Below, piece after piece: positions 10,571 through 22,542 of a stretch of DNA of 64,000 nucleotides. The notes under the pieces are model-generated. The model saw only the letters and a list, made by a program, of their open reading frames with translations. It made no database searches and was not told the origin of the DNA. The stretch comes from Branchiostoma floridae (Eukaryota; Chordata; Leptocardii; Amphioxiformes; Branchiostomatidae). The position numbers and the translations under genes were made by a program. How positions within the stretch are numbered: position 1 is the first letter of the stretch; the number at the start of each line of letters is the position of its first letter. Location of the stretch: positions 12,674,882-12,738,881 of the forward strand of contig NC_049979.1 in assembly GCF_000003815.2 (NCBI RefSeq), in the 5' to 3' direction.

Positions 10571-13500
10571 ATGATGGTGGGTGGGAGTCGTAGTTTTCTC
10601 GATTTTTTTGCGATTTCTGTGTGATGAATCCTTCCAATTTCTTACTTCAACTTTTCCTCAACACAGGACGGACTGGATGACAGCCCTGACTTGTTGGCTG
10701 AAGACGAAAACAAGGTACGTTGGAACGTCTTTTCCGAAGAGCATAGCGGGGAGGTCAAGGGCCACCGTGGCCTGCACCCCTGTGCAAACTTCCAGCATTT
10801 CAACGCGTCGGCTATGAAGGGGCGTTACCGAGGCCATAGGAGAAGCTTCACTAAAGAAAGTTGCATTTGATTCGAAAAGTTGACTATAAGAGGAACTCCA
10901 TAGACGACATATGCCGTAACTGTACTGTGTTGTTTCACCGAGAGGAAGTCGCCCCTCCCCACTTCCTGTTCATAGTGACATACCAGAAGATGAGCAAAGA
11001 GTTCTAGAAAACAGTGTTGTGTGTGTATGGTGTTTGGCGTTCCTTCAATCAGTCTCCAGTTTTCATTTCAAAATTTAGCAAAAATGTTGCTTGAATATCT
11101 GGGATCAGGGGAGTATTTGGGATCACGGGAGTATATTTGGCATTATGCCTCACCTGCTGATTATGTCACCTGAGTATTTGTATAGGTTGGTCACCTGTTC
11201 TTTGTTAGCTGTCTCCACTGTGTGAACTGTGTTGTTTACCACCTAGCTCCTCTTGTCTAATGACTTTCTGTCCCACCTGTTTTTCCTGCTTGCGCTGTGA
11301 AGAGTGAAACCCCATCTTATGATGTAAGCTATCAATGTAACTCCATTAACTTTGTGATATTCCAGCTTTAAATTTTTAATGTCACTTGTCTCATGTAATA
11401 CTTCATAGTTCTTGGATATCTAATATGATCTTGGTACATTGGTGTAGCTATCTTTAATAAAAGTACAAAAACATAGCTGCCTGGCATTATGTGGGTTGTT
11501 GCATGAAAATGTACAATACATGAAAATCTAAAATGTAGGGTAAGGGTTTTTGTGCAGAGATATACAGGTTGTTCCAGTCTTCTGGCACTTGAATGTTATA
11601 TAAATACCACTGGTTATTATCAATGGGAACTGCCTTGTACAAACTTCACATAGCATGTAGCAATAAGTCAGAAATCTACAAACGAATCTTCCAGATATGA
11701 CTTCTTCCAAGAAAGTTCTTTTTTTTTTTAAATGTACATCATGTAGCACAATTATTTTGTAATCATGAAGTTTTAATTCAAAATGAATGTTTTCACTCAC
11801 CAATTTTTATCAACACATTTTACATGGAGGAAACCACAACCTCATGACTTCCTTGAATTTTTTTTAAAAAGAGGCCTGAGGACCTTAGCTTTGGTCTGCT
11901 GTGTAGTGTTCATGAAAGTAAAATGACACCTTCTAACTATGTTTAATAGTTTACATGTACGAATTTCTATGCAGGTAATTATATGTTATTTTTGCAACAT
12001 TGAAGCATATGTCAAAGTGTTTTTTTCTTGCTTTGTAGCCACGGACAGAGAGTGTGGATCTGACGAAAGATGACACCTTAAGCATTGACATCTCAGATGC
12101 CCTGAGTGAGAGGGATCGGGTCAAATTTACTGTTCACACCAAGGTACGTGATCTCAAGACCTTTTCTATGGTTACATATAATTTGGAAATACCCAGGTGG
12201 ATATTTTGCAAGGCTTTTGGCTCATGTAATTCAATGAAGTCTGAGAAAAGGAGCAAAGTGTAGGTGTGTAAAATAGATTATATAACTTATAAGTCCAATT
12301 TTATGCGTAACATTGCTGACAAACCAGAATGACTCATAAAAANNNNNNNNNNNNNNNNNNNNNNNNNNNNNNNNNNNNNNNNNNNNNNNNNNNNNNNNNN
12401 NNNNNNNNNNNNNNNNNNNNNNNNNNNNNNNNNNNNNNNNNNNNNNNNNNNNNNNNNNNNNNNNNNNNNNNNNNNNNNNNNNNNNNNNNNNNNNNNNNNN
12501 NNNNNNNNNNNNNNNNNNNNNNNNNNNNNNNNNNNNNNNNNNNNNNNNNNNNNNNNNNNNNNNNNNNNNNNNNNNNNNNNNNNNNNNNNNNNNNNNNNNN
12601 NNNNNNNNNNNNNNNNNNNNNNNNNNNNNNNNNNNNNNNNNNNNNNNNNNNNNNNNNNNNNNNNNNNNNNNNNNNNNNNNNNNNNNNNNNNNNNNNNNNN
12701 NNNNNNNNNNNNNNNNNNNNNNNNNNNNNNNNNNNNNNNNNNNNNNNNNNNNNNNNNNNNNNNNNNNNNNNNNNNNNNNNNNNNNNNNNNNNNNNNNNNN
12801 NNNNNNNNNNNNNNNNNNNNNNNNNNNNNNNNNNNNNNNNNNNNNNNNNNNNNNNNNNNNNNNNNNNNNNNNNNNNNNNNNNNNNNNNNNNNNNNNNNNN
12901 NNNNNCAATATGATGTTCATTTGCATAATTAGATTTAATCTATATGCTGTCTTTCCTCAAGTACAAATGTCAAAAGTACACATGGAACCTAAAACCAAGG
13001 TCCGTCTAACGTTAGCTAAAACCGAGGATGTAATAACCCTTACGAAGGTAATGACTTTGACTTTAGGTTATTGAATATTGACCATGAGACAAGTATAATG
13101 CAATACTGAAAGCGTTTACTTTTGCGACCTAGATCAGCTCCTTATCGACCGACTAAATTTTGACGCCAGTAGACATTGTGGGTGGAGGATGGCTGTCCAA
13201 CACCCCGAGGAGGAGTGGGATCCTCTGAAGTACCGTGCTGGTCACATGGCTCTGTTTTGATATGTGTCGGTTTCTCCCACAATGCACGACGGTGTGCAAC
13301 ATACACACATCATCACGTGACGAGTGGAGTTGGGAAGAGGTGGCGCCATGATGGTGGGTGGGAGTCGTAGTTTTCTCGATCTTTTTGCGATTTCTGTGTC
13401 ATGAATCCTTCCAATTTCTTACTTCAACTTTTCCTCAACACAGGACGGACTGGATGACAGCCCTGACTTGTTGGCTGAAGACGAAAACAAGGTACGTTGG

Positions 13501-16500
13501 AACGTCTTTTCCGAAGAGCATAGCGGGGAGGTCAAGGGCCACCGTGGCCTGCACCCCTGTGCAAACTTCCAGCATTTCAACGCGTCGGCTATGAAGGGGC
13601 GTTACCGAGGCCATAGGAGAAGCTTCACTAAAGAAAGCTGCATTTGATTCGAAAAGTTGATTATAAGAGGAACTCCATAGACGACATATGCCGTAACTGT
13701 ACTGTGTTGTTTCACCGAGAGGAAGTCGCCCCTCCCCACTTCCTGTTCATAGTGACATACCAGAAGACGAGCAAAGACTTCTAGAAGCAAACAGTGAGAA
13801 TGATGTTTGGCCTTCCTTCAATCAGTCTTCAGTTTTCATTTCAAAATTTAGCAAAAATGTTGCTTGAATATCTGGGATCAGGCGAGTAATCACGGGAGTA
13901 TATTTGGCATTATACTTCACCTGCTGATTATGTCACCTGAGTATTTGTATAGGTTGGTCACCTGTTCTTTGTTAGCTGTCTCCACTGTGTGAACTGTGTT
14001 GTTTACCACCTAGCTCCTCTTGTCTAATGACTTTCTGTCCCACCTGTTTTTCCTGCTTGCACTGTGAAGAGTGAAACACCATCATATGATGTAAGCTATC
14101 AATGTAACTCCATTAACTTTGTGATATTCCAGCTTTAAATTTTTAATGTCACTCTGTCTCATGTAATACTTCATAGTTCTTGGATATCTAATATGATCTC
14201 GGTACATTGGTGTAGCTATCNNNNNNNNNNNNNNNNNNNNNNNNNNNNNNNNNNNNNNNNNNNNNNNNNNNNNNNNNNNNNNNNNNNNNNNNNNNNNNNN
14301 NNNNNNNNNNNNNNNNNNNNCAATGTAACTGCAAACTGATAATGGTGATATATGGATATCTGTGACTTTGACAATGCAATGTGTGGGTCAGAAATAGACA
14401 AAGGGTTCATGATGTCATTTGAAGTAGATTAAGTTTGTCTGTAGCCTAGAAGGACATCATACTTAAGAATCTGTTTCACTTTCCTTTTGACAGATGGTTC
14501 CTGTGATGTAAATTCATGTCTGATTTGCTATTATTTGGAAATGAGAGAAACAGATCAATGTAATGGCAGGTAGTTAGTCTGTCAGTATTGCTGTTATAGA
14601 CACTTTAGTCCATGTGATGCTGCTTCATGTCAAGCCAACTTTCTGCCAATACAGACCATAAATTTCTGATTACTGGTATTTTGGTTATGTTGCCAAATGT
14701 ATGCTAGTATCAGTTGTAGACCTATGAGAACGGGTTGGCAGCAGAGTCATATTCAATGGTTTCTAGTAAAGGAAATGTAAGTGTATAATGTTGTGTTTTG
14801 TGGTGTTTAAGGAATTTAAAGAAAAAGAAGATAGTCTCTCATCAGTCATGTTTCTTAATGAAAACACAACAGATTGTGTGGCAACAGGCATTGTGATATT
14901 CAGTTTTATAGGAAATTCTTTGAAATTCTCATTAAAAATGAATACTGAGTTGTGATATCTTTGTTTTCAGTTAAAGGCAATCAAGTACTCAGTCTTACAG
15001 TCCTACTGTTCTCACCTGACTTTGATAGAACTTGTCCTTTTAAGTTTGCTTCCCAAACCATAAATAGAAAGCATAGTCAAAGGTCCATATTTGGTTGAAC
15101 AATATGTGATGGAATAGGATTCATGAACTAGATCTTGGTGACATTGTACCTCCATGAAATAGATTTTTTGCAAATGATTTTACATTTGCATAATTTGTGC
15201 TTGTTGATGTTCAGGTTCATGTTTCTTTTCAATTGTATGCTCTTCGTAATTCTTCCACTGGCTGCAAGGAGAGAGAGTAGTCAGCCCAACCAATGATAAC
15301 AATGATAATGTACATCTATGTTATGTATCTGAGTGATATCGTAGTGACCAATGAGTCATTCGTTTTAGTGTATCTCTGTGCATTTTTGATTGATAGAATG
15401 GTTTGTAGCATTTACCATGGTTATAGATCATGCCTGCTATAAAGCAAGAGCTAGGCTGGCTGTCGGCGATAGTAAATTGGACCTAGATAAGGCCTTGGCT
15501 GGACTGTTATTGATTTATACGATCTGCAGTGTTAAACACAAAGGTGACAAAAGAGACCTCTGTAACTTAAACTTAAGGTAGCTCATATGAGGGGAGTCAC
15601 TTATGGCTTGAAAATGTACTCGAGGATCACAAGTCCGCTTATATGCTGACTGCAACCAATAAAAAATTGGATAAAACATAAAAGCCAATTACAAGATTGA
15701 ATAGTTTGAGGAGCCTACACTGGGTGAACAGGTATTATTATTTACAGTGTGTAAGTCTGGGATAGACTGTCCTTTATAAAAGCAGTGCACAAATCAGGCC
15801 CTTATGTTAGCGCATACAGTTACAAACTTCTGTGGGAGTTTTGCCTATTTGGAGGAGAGCAAATTTATTTGCAGTTGACAAAAATATGTTCTTTGAAATT
15901 TGTCACTATGCTGAGCCTGGCCAGACTTACACACATGCCACTCAGGACAGGTGGGTTGTCCTTGGCCCAGATTCAATAGTAATTCCTATCCCTAGTGGTC
16001 TACAGACATTAGGAGGGGATCAGAGAATGAACAACTTGGGTTGGAGAAGGCTGGTCAAAGACAAGCATTAACATATAGTCATTGGCAGCTTAAGCACACC
16101 TCTCTGTCTTCTTTTTGCAGACAACACTGCCTGACTTCAGAGAGAGTGAATTCTCAGTTGTGCGACAACATGAAGAGTTTATCTGGCTTCATGACAGGTT
16201 TGTCGAAAATGAAGAGTACGGAGGATACATTGTGAGTACTTTTGCAATTTGCTTTTTTGTTTGTTTTTTAAGCATTTTTGGCATTGTCATATTTTCATGA
16301 TTTCCTAATTGATAATTGTATAGTCTATGTAACACAAACTCTGCTGTCCAGGGCGGATGTTGGGCGGGTTGCTATAAGCGAGATTTAATCAGGCTAATAA
16401 TTGTATGGTGTACATTATAGATTAAGACATTATTTCTTTTAAACAGATACACTCCTGTTTTACAGATCCCTCCTGCCCCACCAAGACCTGACTTTGATGC

Positions 16501-19500
16501 CTCCCGTGAGAAGTTACAGAAACTTGGGGAGGGAGAGGGCACCATGACTAAGGAGGAGTTCACCAAAATGAAACAAGAACTGGAGGCGTGAGTCTGAGCC
16601 CCTTCTGATCATATAGATTGTAATTGAATTGAATAAAGGGACATAACGGAGTAAGCTGTGGGAGGAAGCTAGGTAGAAAATTAGAATTAAATGGCAAAAG
16701 TCTTGATCAGTGTGTTTACGGACTTAAGAGCAAATTTGACACAGCTTCAGCAACAGAAGCAGTCATCTCATCTCCCTCTCTCCCTGCAGTGAATACCTGG
16801 CCACCTTCAAGAAGACTGTAGCAATGCATGAGGTGTTTCTACAGCGTTTGGCAGCTCACCCTGCCTTCAGGAAGGACACCAACTTCAGAGTCTTCCTGGA
16901 GTATGACCAGGATGTGAGTCAGACCTGCTTTGAACCAAGCACTGGTTCCTGTTGCTTACATAGTTGTTTATTTGTAGCATCAGCTACAGTACGACAGCAG
17001 GTAGCCAGAGGCTAGCTCTCGTGATTCCAAAACTATTTTCATGGTAATTTTACTGTTGACTTGTAATGCTAGATAGATTATAAAAAACTTAAGATATTTG
17101 TTTAAGTTCTGTGGTCAGATACTACGAGTGTGCATGTTGAAATACACATCATAACAAGGACTGACAAAACAGGTTGATGGATTCAAAGTTATTTCTACAT
17201 AAAAGTCTTATTGCTGTGTTTTACTCCTTAGTTGAGCGTGCGCCTGAAGAACAAGAAGGAGAAGCTTGGCTGGTTTATCAAGTCCATGTCACAGTCTGTG
17301 GACGAGGTACTGCTATCCAACCAGAAGGTGAGTTGATGGGATGTACAGTCTAAATATCTATGGCACCACTTTATAAGCCATGTGATAACCCATATTTTAC
17401 ATGCTAAAGAATGGCAATCATGAAAGGAATGTCTTGTAAGTTGTAGGCCATTTAGGTACTAATGAGGCAAGGTGCCCTTCCCACTAATTTCCAAAGTAGT
17501 GTGAATACTGATGTTGCCTTACTCACATCACAGGATGCAGATGAGTTCTTTGAGCAGGAGAAAGGCTTCCTGGTAGAATATCACAACAGGATTGCCCAGT
17601 CTACAAAGTGCGCCGACAGGATGACAAAAATGCACAAAAGTAAGACTGCTGTGTCCTCCAAATTACTTACAATGAGTGATGTGTTGTTAAAGTTCAGCAG
17701 CAGAAACTAGCGCCTCGAAGTGTGCCCTGACCAAGCATCTGTGTGTTCAAGCCAAGTACATGTAATTCCCCTCAGTTATTTCATTCAACTTAGTCAAGTC
17801 AATATCATACACACATTATACTGCGATTAGGTAAGGAAAAAAGAGACAGAATATCTTTGATTTTTCAATATTTTAAAATGCGGATGGAAGATATTTTCAG
17901 AGGAGTGATTTTGGATTGTGTGTGCACCTCAGAACTTTGACTTAATAGATGGTGTACTTGTATTCCTTTCCCCTATCATGTGTGAACTGTGATGATATTT
18001 TGAATATGTCTCTTCCTTTAGGTGTTGCAGACAGTTACATAAAACTGTCCACAGGCCTGGGCAGCCTGGCAACATGTGAGAACACTGAGCTCGACAAGTA
18101 AGTGGCATTTTATACTTTCATGATGAAACCTGGTCTTCAAGAAATGGTTAAAGACACAGATATTGAGTTTTTGCCAATTGTTTTGTATGTTTAAGTCCTT
18201 CCTGCACCAGATGTATGACCGTTCTCATAATGGATTTTGAATACCGGTAGCACCTTGTTTGAGAAAAAAAGTATGTTTCTTTCAATGGTGATGTCATCAT
18301 ATCATGACTATGCTGTCATCATATAATGAGTAATACATGTACAACATTCCTATGGCCTGTTTCTGTGGTCTACAAAATCTCTATTTGTAGACAAAAAATT
18401 GCTCGATATTGTCTGTTCAAGCTGGCTATTGTTACAAATGCAATGATTTGCATTCAAATGTAAAGTGATTGTTGATTGATTGCTATTACATGTAGCCTTG
18501 TTACTGAAAGTTAAGGCAGCCCCATCCCCAAGCATCTACATTAAATCTACGATATACTGGTATAATTAGTGATAGAGAATTCTTGGCTGAAATTTGAATG
18601 TGTGATTTCCTATTACCTTGACTGTGATGAGATCTCCAGCTTCCCTGCTTTATGTATTCTGTATTAGTTACCTACCTTCCAGTGTCAGGGGGGCAAGTAA
18701 AGAGACAACCAAGTAAGTTCTGCACCCCATCTGACTGTAGCACTCTTAAATATGTAACTCGGCTAAGTTGTGTAGCTAGTTTTAATTGGGGCTACCTTCA
18801 GTAGTTAAGTGGAACATTGTACATGTAGATGGACATCACAGCTAAATGTCCTGTTTGCAAGTTGGTGTACTACTAGATAGCATAAATGTGCAAACCAACA
18901 GGAAATATGTCTTGTATATAAATTTATTATGCATGTTTAAGGGACATTTAGCTGTGATTATTAATAAAAGAGGGAAGCTTCTGTATTAAAACTTGTAACT
19001 TGCTCCAATCAAACCACCAATCAAATATTTAATCAAGTAGCTGTAAGAGTTTTATCGTTCTTCAAGATCTGACACTCTTTGTCTTTACAGAGTCTTCAAT
19101 AAAGTGTCTGAGTGCTTTGAGAAATCTAGGGTAAGGATACCTTGTCAATTCTTGAGAAGAGAGGAAGGCAGTAAGGTTATGTCTGTAACCCATATAGTAT
19201 AAGTCTGTGCCTCATTAAACAGCCATCAATACTTGTGATCTGGTTATATCAGATAACTGCTACATGTATCTTCCTGAAGCAGATATTTTAGTTGTTCTGT
19301 TAGCTCAAAGAGAGTAACTTTCCTTTCTCTTCTCAGAAACTGGAAGCCAGAGTATCATCTGATGAAGACTTAAAGTTGTCTGACACTCTTCGGTACTACC
19401 TAAGGGACACATCTGCTGCAAAGGTTTGTCATTACAATTGTATATTGCAATTATTGTGGACCATTGGCACAATATTTTAATCACAGTTGTAAAAGTAACC

Positions 19501-22500
19501 CAAAAGTGTAAAGGATGTTTAGTTAGGTTAGACATCAGAAAGTGTGTAAATTCCAACATGCTACATCTAGTGTAATTTTATTGCCTGCTTTGACAGGACT
19601 TGTTGTATCGACGGACCAGAGCCCTTGCAGATTATGAGAATGCCAACAAAGACTTGGATAAAGCCAGAGCAAAGAACAGGAATGTGCAACAGGTCAGTTC
19701 AAATGATATGGGTACATTACATGGATCTATCACTTTATTGTTTTCTATCTCAACTCATGCATGTGTAGTTCACTTTTTCACTAGAAAGGCTTGTGCAAAA
19801 TTGTAGACTCTTTAAGCATTGCTGAATAGCCTCTTATATGATGACACTATGGCAAAGAAAATCTATATGCTGAGCTATTGTACATGTTACCCAGTCCTTG
19901 CTAATTGCAGTGCTCATATTGCCCCATCTTACGACTTTTGCGTTTTATATCTATGCTTAAGGCACTCAATGGATGTCTGTAAAAGTGTGTGTTCCTCTGC
20001 AACTTACTCCTACCCATGACTGCTACTCACCCCATGTAATGCTAACTCAGCATTCCAGTAATTCATTCTTACAGCTTTGGTGCCCTATATCAAACCATCA
20101 ATATATGCATATTACATACAAAATCTTTTCATAAAGTCTTTTTACTCTGTTTTCTAATCAATGATTTCAAGCTCTTCAGGCCATCTGAGCATTAACCTCT
20201 ATCCAGGTATAACATTATGATGAGCAATTTATGTTGACTGTTTTTACTGATGTTTGTGTTTCACATTTTTTGTACACATACATTATTATGTTAATGTGAG
20301 ATGGTTTAGGGATGGCTGTAGGTAGAGTCACACATTGTTACATGTATGTGAAATCTGAAAACAGGCACCAGATTGGTGCATCTGGCCATGGATACATGTA
20401 TAGGATGTTTTATGTCAGGGCTACCCACCTGCTGCACTAATGACCAGGCCAGCATTTTGCGTCATTACTGTTAAAGCTTTACTAAGCTTGGACTTTGTGG
20501 CTATATGTCATAATGAAGCAACCTTCTGATCCATGAGATGGATAACCAAAAGTTTTTCTGTATTCATTTTCAAAATGTCTCGTACAGGTAATGTAAATGT
20601 CACATACAAGTAATGTATAGGAATCATCATGAAAGGAACAACCATTTCTTAAGGAGAATAGAGAAGGCTATACTAAACTACGTGTTTCTGTTTAGTAGAC
20701 AGTTGTTATTTCTAATTGAGATTGTACCAATCTTTACCCTTTACCTTCCAACCTTTCCACAGGAGGTTGCTGTTGTAAGTCCTCTTTCTCTACTTGCATG
20801 GCTTCCCGCCCCCCTCCCAGCATATGTACTGCCTGTTCCATCTGCCCTCTGTTACCAACTTGTAACCCTCCTCACAGGAACCCCATCCCTTCTGTTGCTG
20901 CTGATATATGCAGAAGAATTTAACAGTTGCCATATCAAAATCCTAACCATTTCACTTTTTGGATGTTCGGCTATAACCTGGTTGCATGGCTTCTTATCAT
21001 TCAGCAAAACTTAAACTTTTCTTTTCTTTTGAATGTAATCAGATAAGACATTAAAGCCATGTTTTCCTCCAAAGGAGAGTGTTATTTTCTAAAAGAGCAC
21101 ATCTTTATGTACACAAAATAGACTTGATTTTTAAGAATTAATCACAGATGAGCAAATAAATGAACCATATGTAATCCAGTAACTGAGTATTGCCCCTTCA
21201 CTCAGACCCATTGGGTGTGGTACATGATGGGAATAATACTTTAACTATTGGCTCCTATGGATGGTTGCTTAAGTTCCAGGTCAATTTTGGGGTCAAATAG
21301 ATAGAATAATTATGGTGCTATGGATGGAAAATAATGAAGAACTATTCACACACATGCTGCAAACATTGTTTTTAAGATTGGACCTCAATTTCCTAAGAGC
21401 AACTGATTTTTATGAAGGCCTTTTCTTTTTCAAGTCTTAAGTATGGGTTTCAATGGGATGATTGACAAAGATCAAAGCCCATTTTTGACCAAAAGCAAAA
21501 TGGAGTATAAAGTTAATAAGGCTATACTTGTCAAAATAGTGCCCAGAAACACATTGCAAATTTAAAGTAATTTTTAAGCTAAACTAAATATTTCTTAAGA
21601 GCGCCCCAATAGAAGTTTGTTGAATTGTTGTTTGCAATATAATAGGTTACACCTGGCTGTAATTTATCTGGAGGGTACTCTGGTTGTTAATGCTTTATAA
21701 TACAGCTACTGCCTTGTCCAAGTTCAATGTCAAGTGGTGATACATTTGTACAAGTACATTTTGCAGAACCAGAACACTCTCTTTTGGAGTACAGCATGGC
21801 TTTAAGAAATTATATGGTTAAGTGAAAAGTTGTTTAATCTCTCTTTTTTATTGTTGTGGAAATTGTGACTTGTATGAAATGGACTTGTTAAAATTAATAG
21901 CTGTCTTTTGCTTGGTTCTAGGCTGAACAAGCACAACAACGTGCATGTGAGAAATATGAGCATCTTTCTGAACTGGCAAAATCAGGTGAGCCAGCTTTTT
22001 AACTACCACCACTAAATTAAGGAATTAGCATTTGTCATGTTTATGTTCCCTTAGCAAAGTTTATCTAATGCCAATTATTTGTTGGTCCAAATAATGATAA
22101 GCAAAAAGCAAAATGCAGCTGATATAGGATACTTCCAAGGGAGCCATGAAAAGTACCGCTTTAAGCACATTAGTAAATCATAACATCTTTATACTTTTAT
22201 TGAATTTCAACAGTACCTTTGTGAAGTATAAGTAGGTAAATCTATGAATTATGTGTCTCAACACAGAGCTGCAAGACTTTAAGAAGAGGAGAGTCGGAGC
22301 TTTCCGCAAGAATTTGGTGGAGCTTGCAGAACTAGAGATCAAGCATGCAAAGGTAATGGCCTTGATACTATAAAAAACCTTGACAAGCTTCATTCCTTTG
22401 ATTCTCATGTAACGTCATGTTAAACAGACTGTAGTGTTGATCATGATTCTTATTCCCCCCACAGGCATTGAACCAACTCTACAGAAACTGCATAGCACAG

Positions 22501-22542
22501 CTGAAGGAGGAAGGGAGGGCAGCAAAAGCCCAGCCCCAGTGA
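10571..22542 (+). CDS. Sorting nexin 5/6 (SNX-BAR retromer/ESCPE-1 subunit)
   Basis: Endosomal coat subunit with an atypical PX domain (about residues 30-180) and a C-terminal BAR coiled coil (about 190-400), partner of SNX1/2 in endosome-to-Golgi recycling. Exons: 10571-10576, 10667-10714, 12039-12143, 16121-16231, 16466-16587, 16790-16913, 17232-17327, 17534-17639, 18022-18097, 19091-19130, 19337-19423, 19597-19692, 21922-21985, 22267-22352, 22465-22542. The total is 1245 nt, 414 codons plus TGA, against about 405 in vertebrate SNX5/6. Only the two Met codons ATGATG are in exon 1. The string [19 protein letters not shown], the helical PX insertion ([20 protein letters not shown]) and [16 protein letters not shown] are diagnostic. 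Exons 1-2 appear again at 13348-13491, between exons 3 and 4, through misassembly. Vertebrates have two paralogues; this reads as a single pre-duplication gene, so no symbol is given. Confidence 0.95.
12343..12905. other. Assembly gap (563 N)
   Basis: Run of N inside the SNX5/6 gene between exon 3 and the misplaced second copy of exons 1-2. Open frames crossing it are artefacts. Confidence 0.95.
13348..13491 (+). other. Duplicate reading of SNX5/6 exons 1-2 (alternative haplotype)
   Basis: ATGATG at 13348-13353 with its GTGGGT donor, and the 48-base exon 13444-13491 with GTACGT donor, have the same exon sequence as 10571-10576 and 10667-10714. Placed after exon 3, they cannot be used collinearly. 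Confidence 0.85.
14221..14320. other. Assembly gap (100 N)
   Basis: Exactly 100 Ns separating the isolated haplotype contig from the rest of SNX5/6 intron 3. From 14321 to 16120 the intron shows no further gene-like content. Confidence 0.95.
18683..18712 (+). other. Candidate 30-nt cassette exon in SNX5/6
   Basis: Between the exons ending at 18097 and starting at 19091, a TACCTTCCAG acceptor and a GTAAGT donor enclose 30 bases. These would insert, in phase and without a stop, the residues [10 protein letters not shown] ahead of [12 protein letters not shown]. The insertion point lies in the BAR domain region. No vertebrate counterpart is known to me. Confidence 0.4.
20763..20774 (+). other. 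Candidate 12-nt microexon in SNX5/6
   Basis: A long pyrimidine tract ending TTTCCACAG is followed by GAGGTTGCTGTT and a GTAAGT donor, inside the 2.2-kb intron between exons ending 19692 and starting 21922. It is phase 0 on both sides and would add EVAV. Strong sites on such a short segment could be chance. Confidence 0.25.

Larger units (their letters stand above)
10109..14220. repeat. Second false duplication (copies 10109-11459 and 12906-14220)
   Basis: About 1.3 kb holding the SNX5/6 promoter and exons 1-2 is present twice. The second copy is an island bounded on both sides by Ns (12343-12905 and 14221-14320) and ends at exactly GGTGTAGCTATC, where the first copy reads on. Copies differ by small indels (for example an extra GAG near 13211 and loss of one GACTTT unit near 13050) and scattered substitutions, as expected for two alleles. 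Genuine tandem duplication is the less likely alternative. Confidence 0.85.

Noticed and set aside
12231-12926. Long open frames across 12231-12926 on both strands
   Set aside because: They are open only because they consist of N.
13348-13491. A second SNX5/6 gene
   Set aside because: Only exons 1-2 are present, bounded by N gaps, in an island that stops exactly at a gap; haplotype duplication explains it.
20613-21014. 133-codon hydrophobic open frame in an SNX5/6 intron
   Set aside because: Pyrimidine-rich intronic sequence gives a Leu/Pro/Ser-rich translation; no family resemblance.
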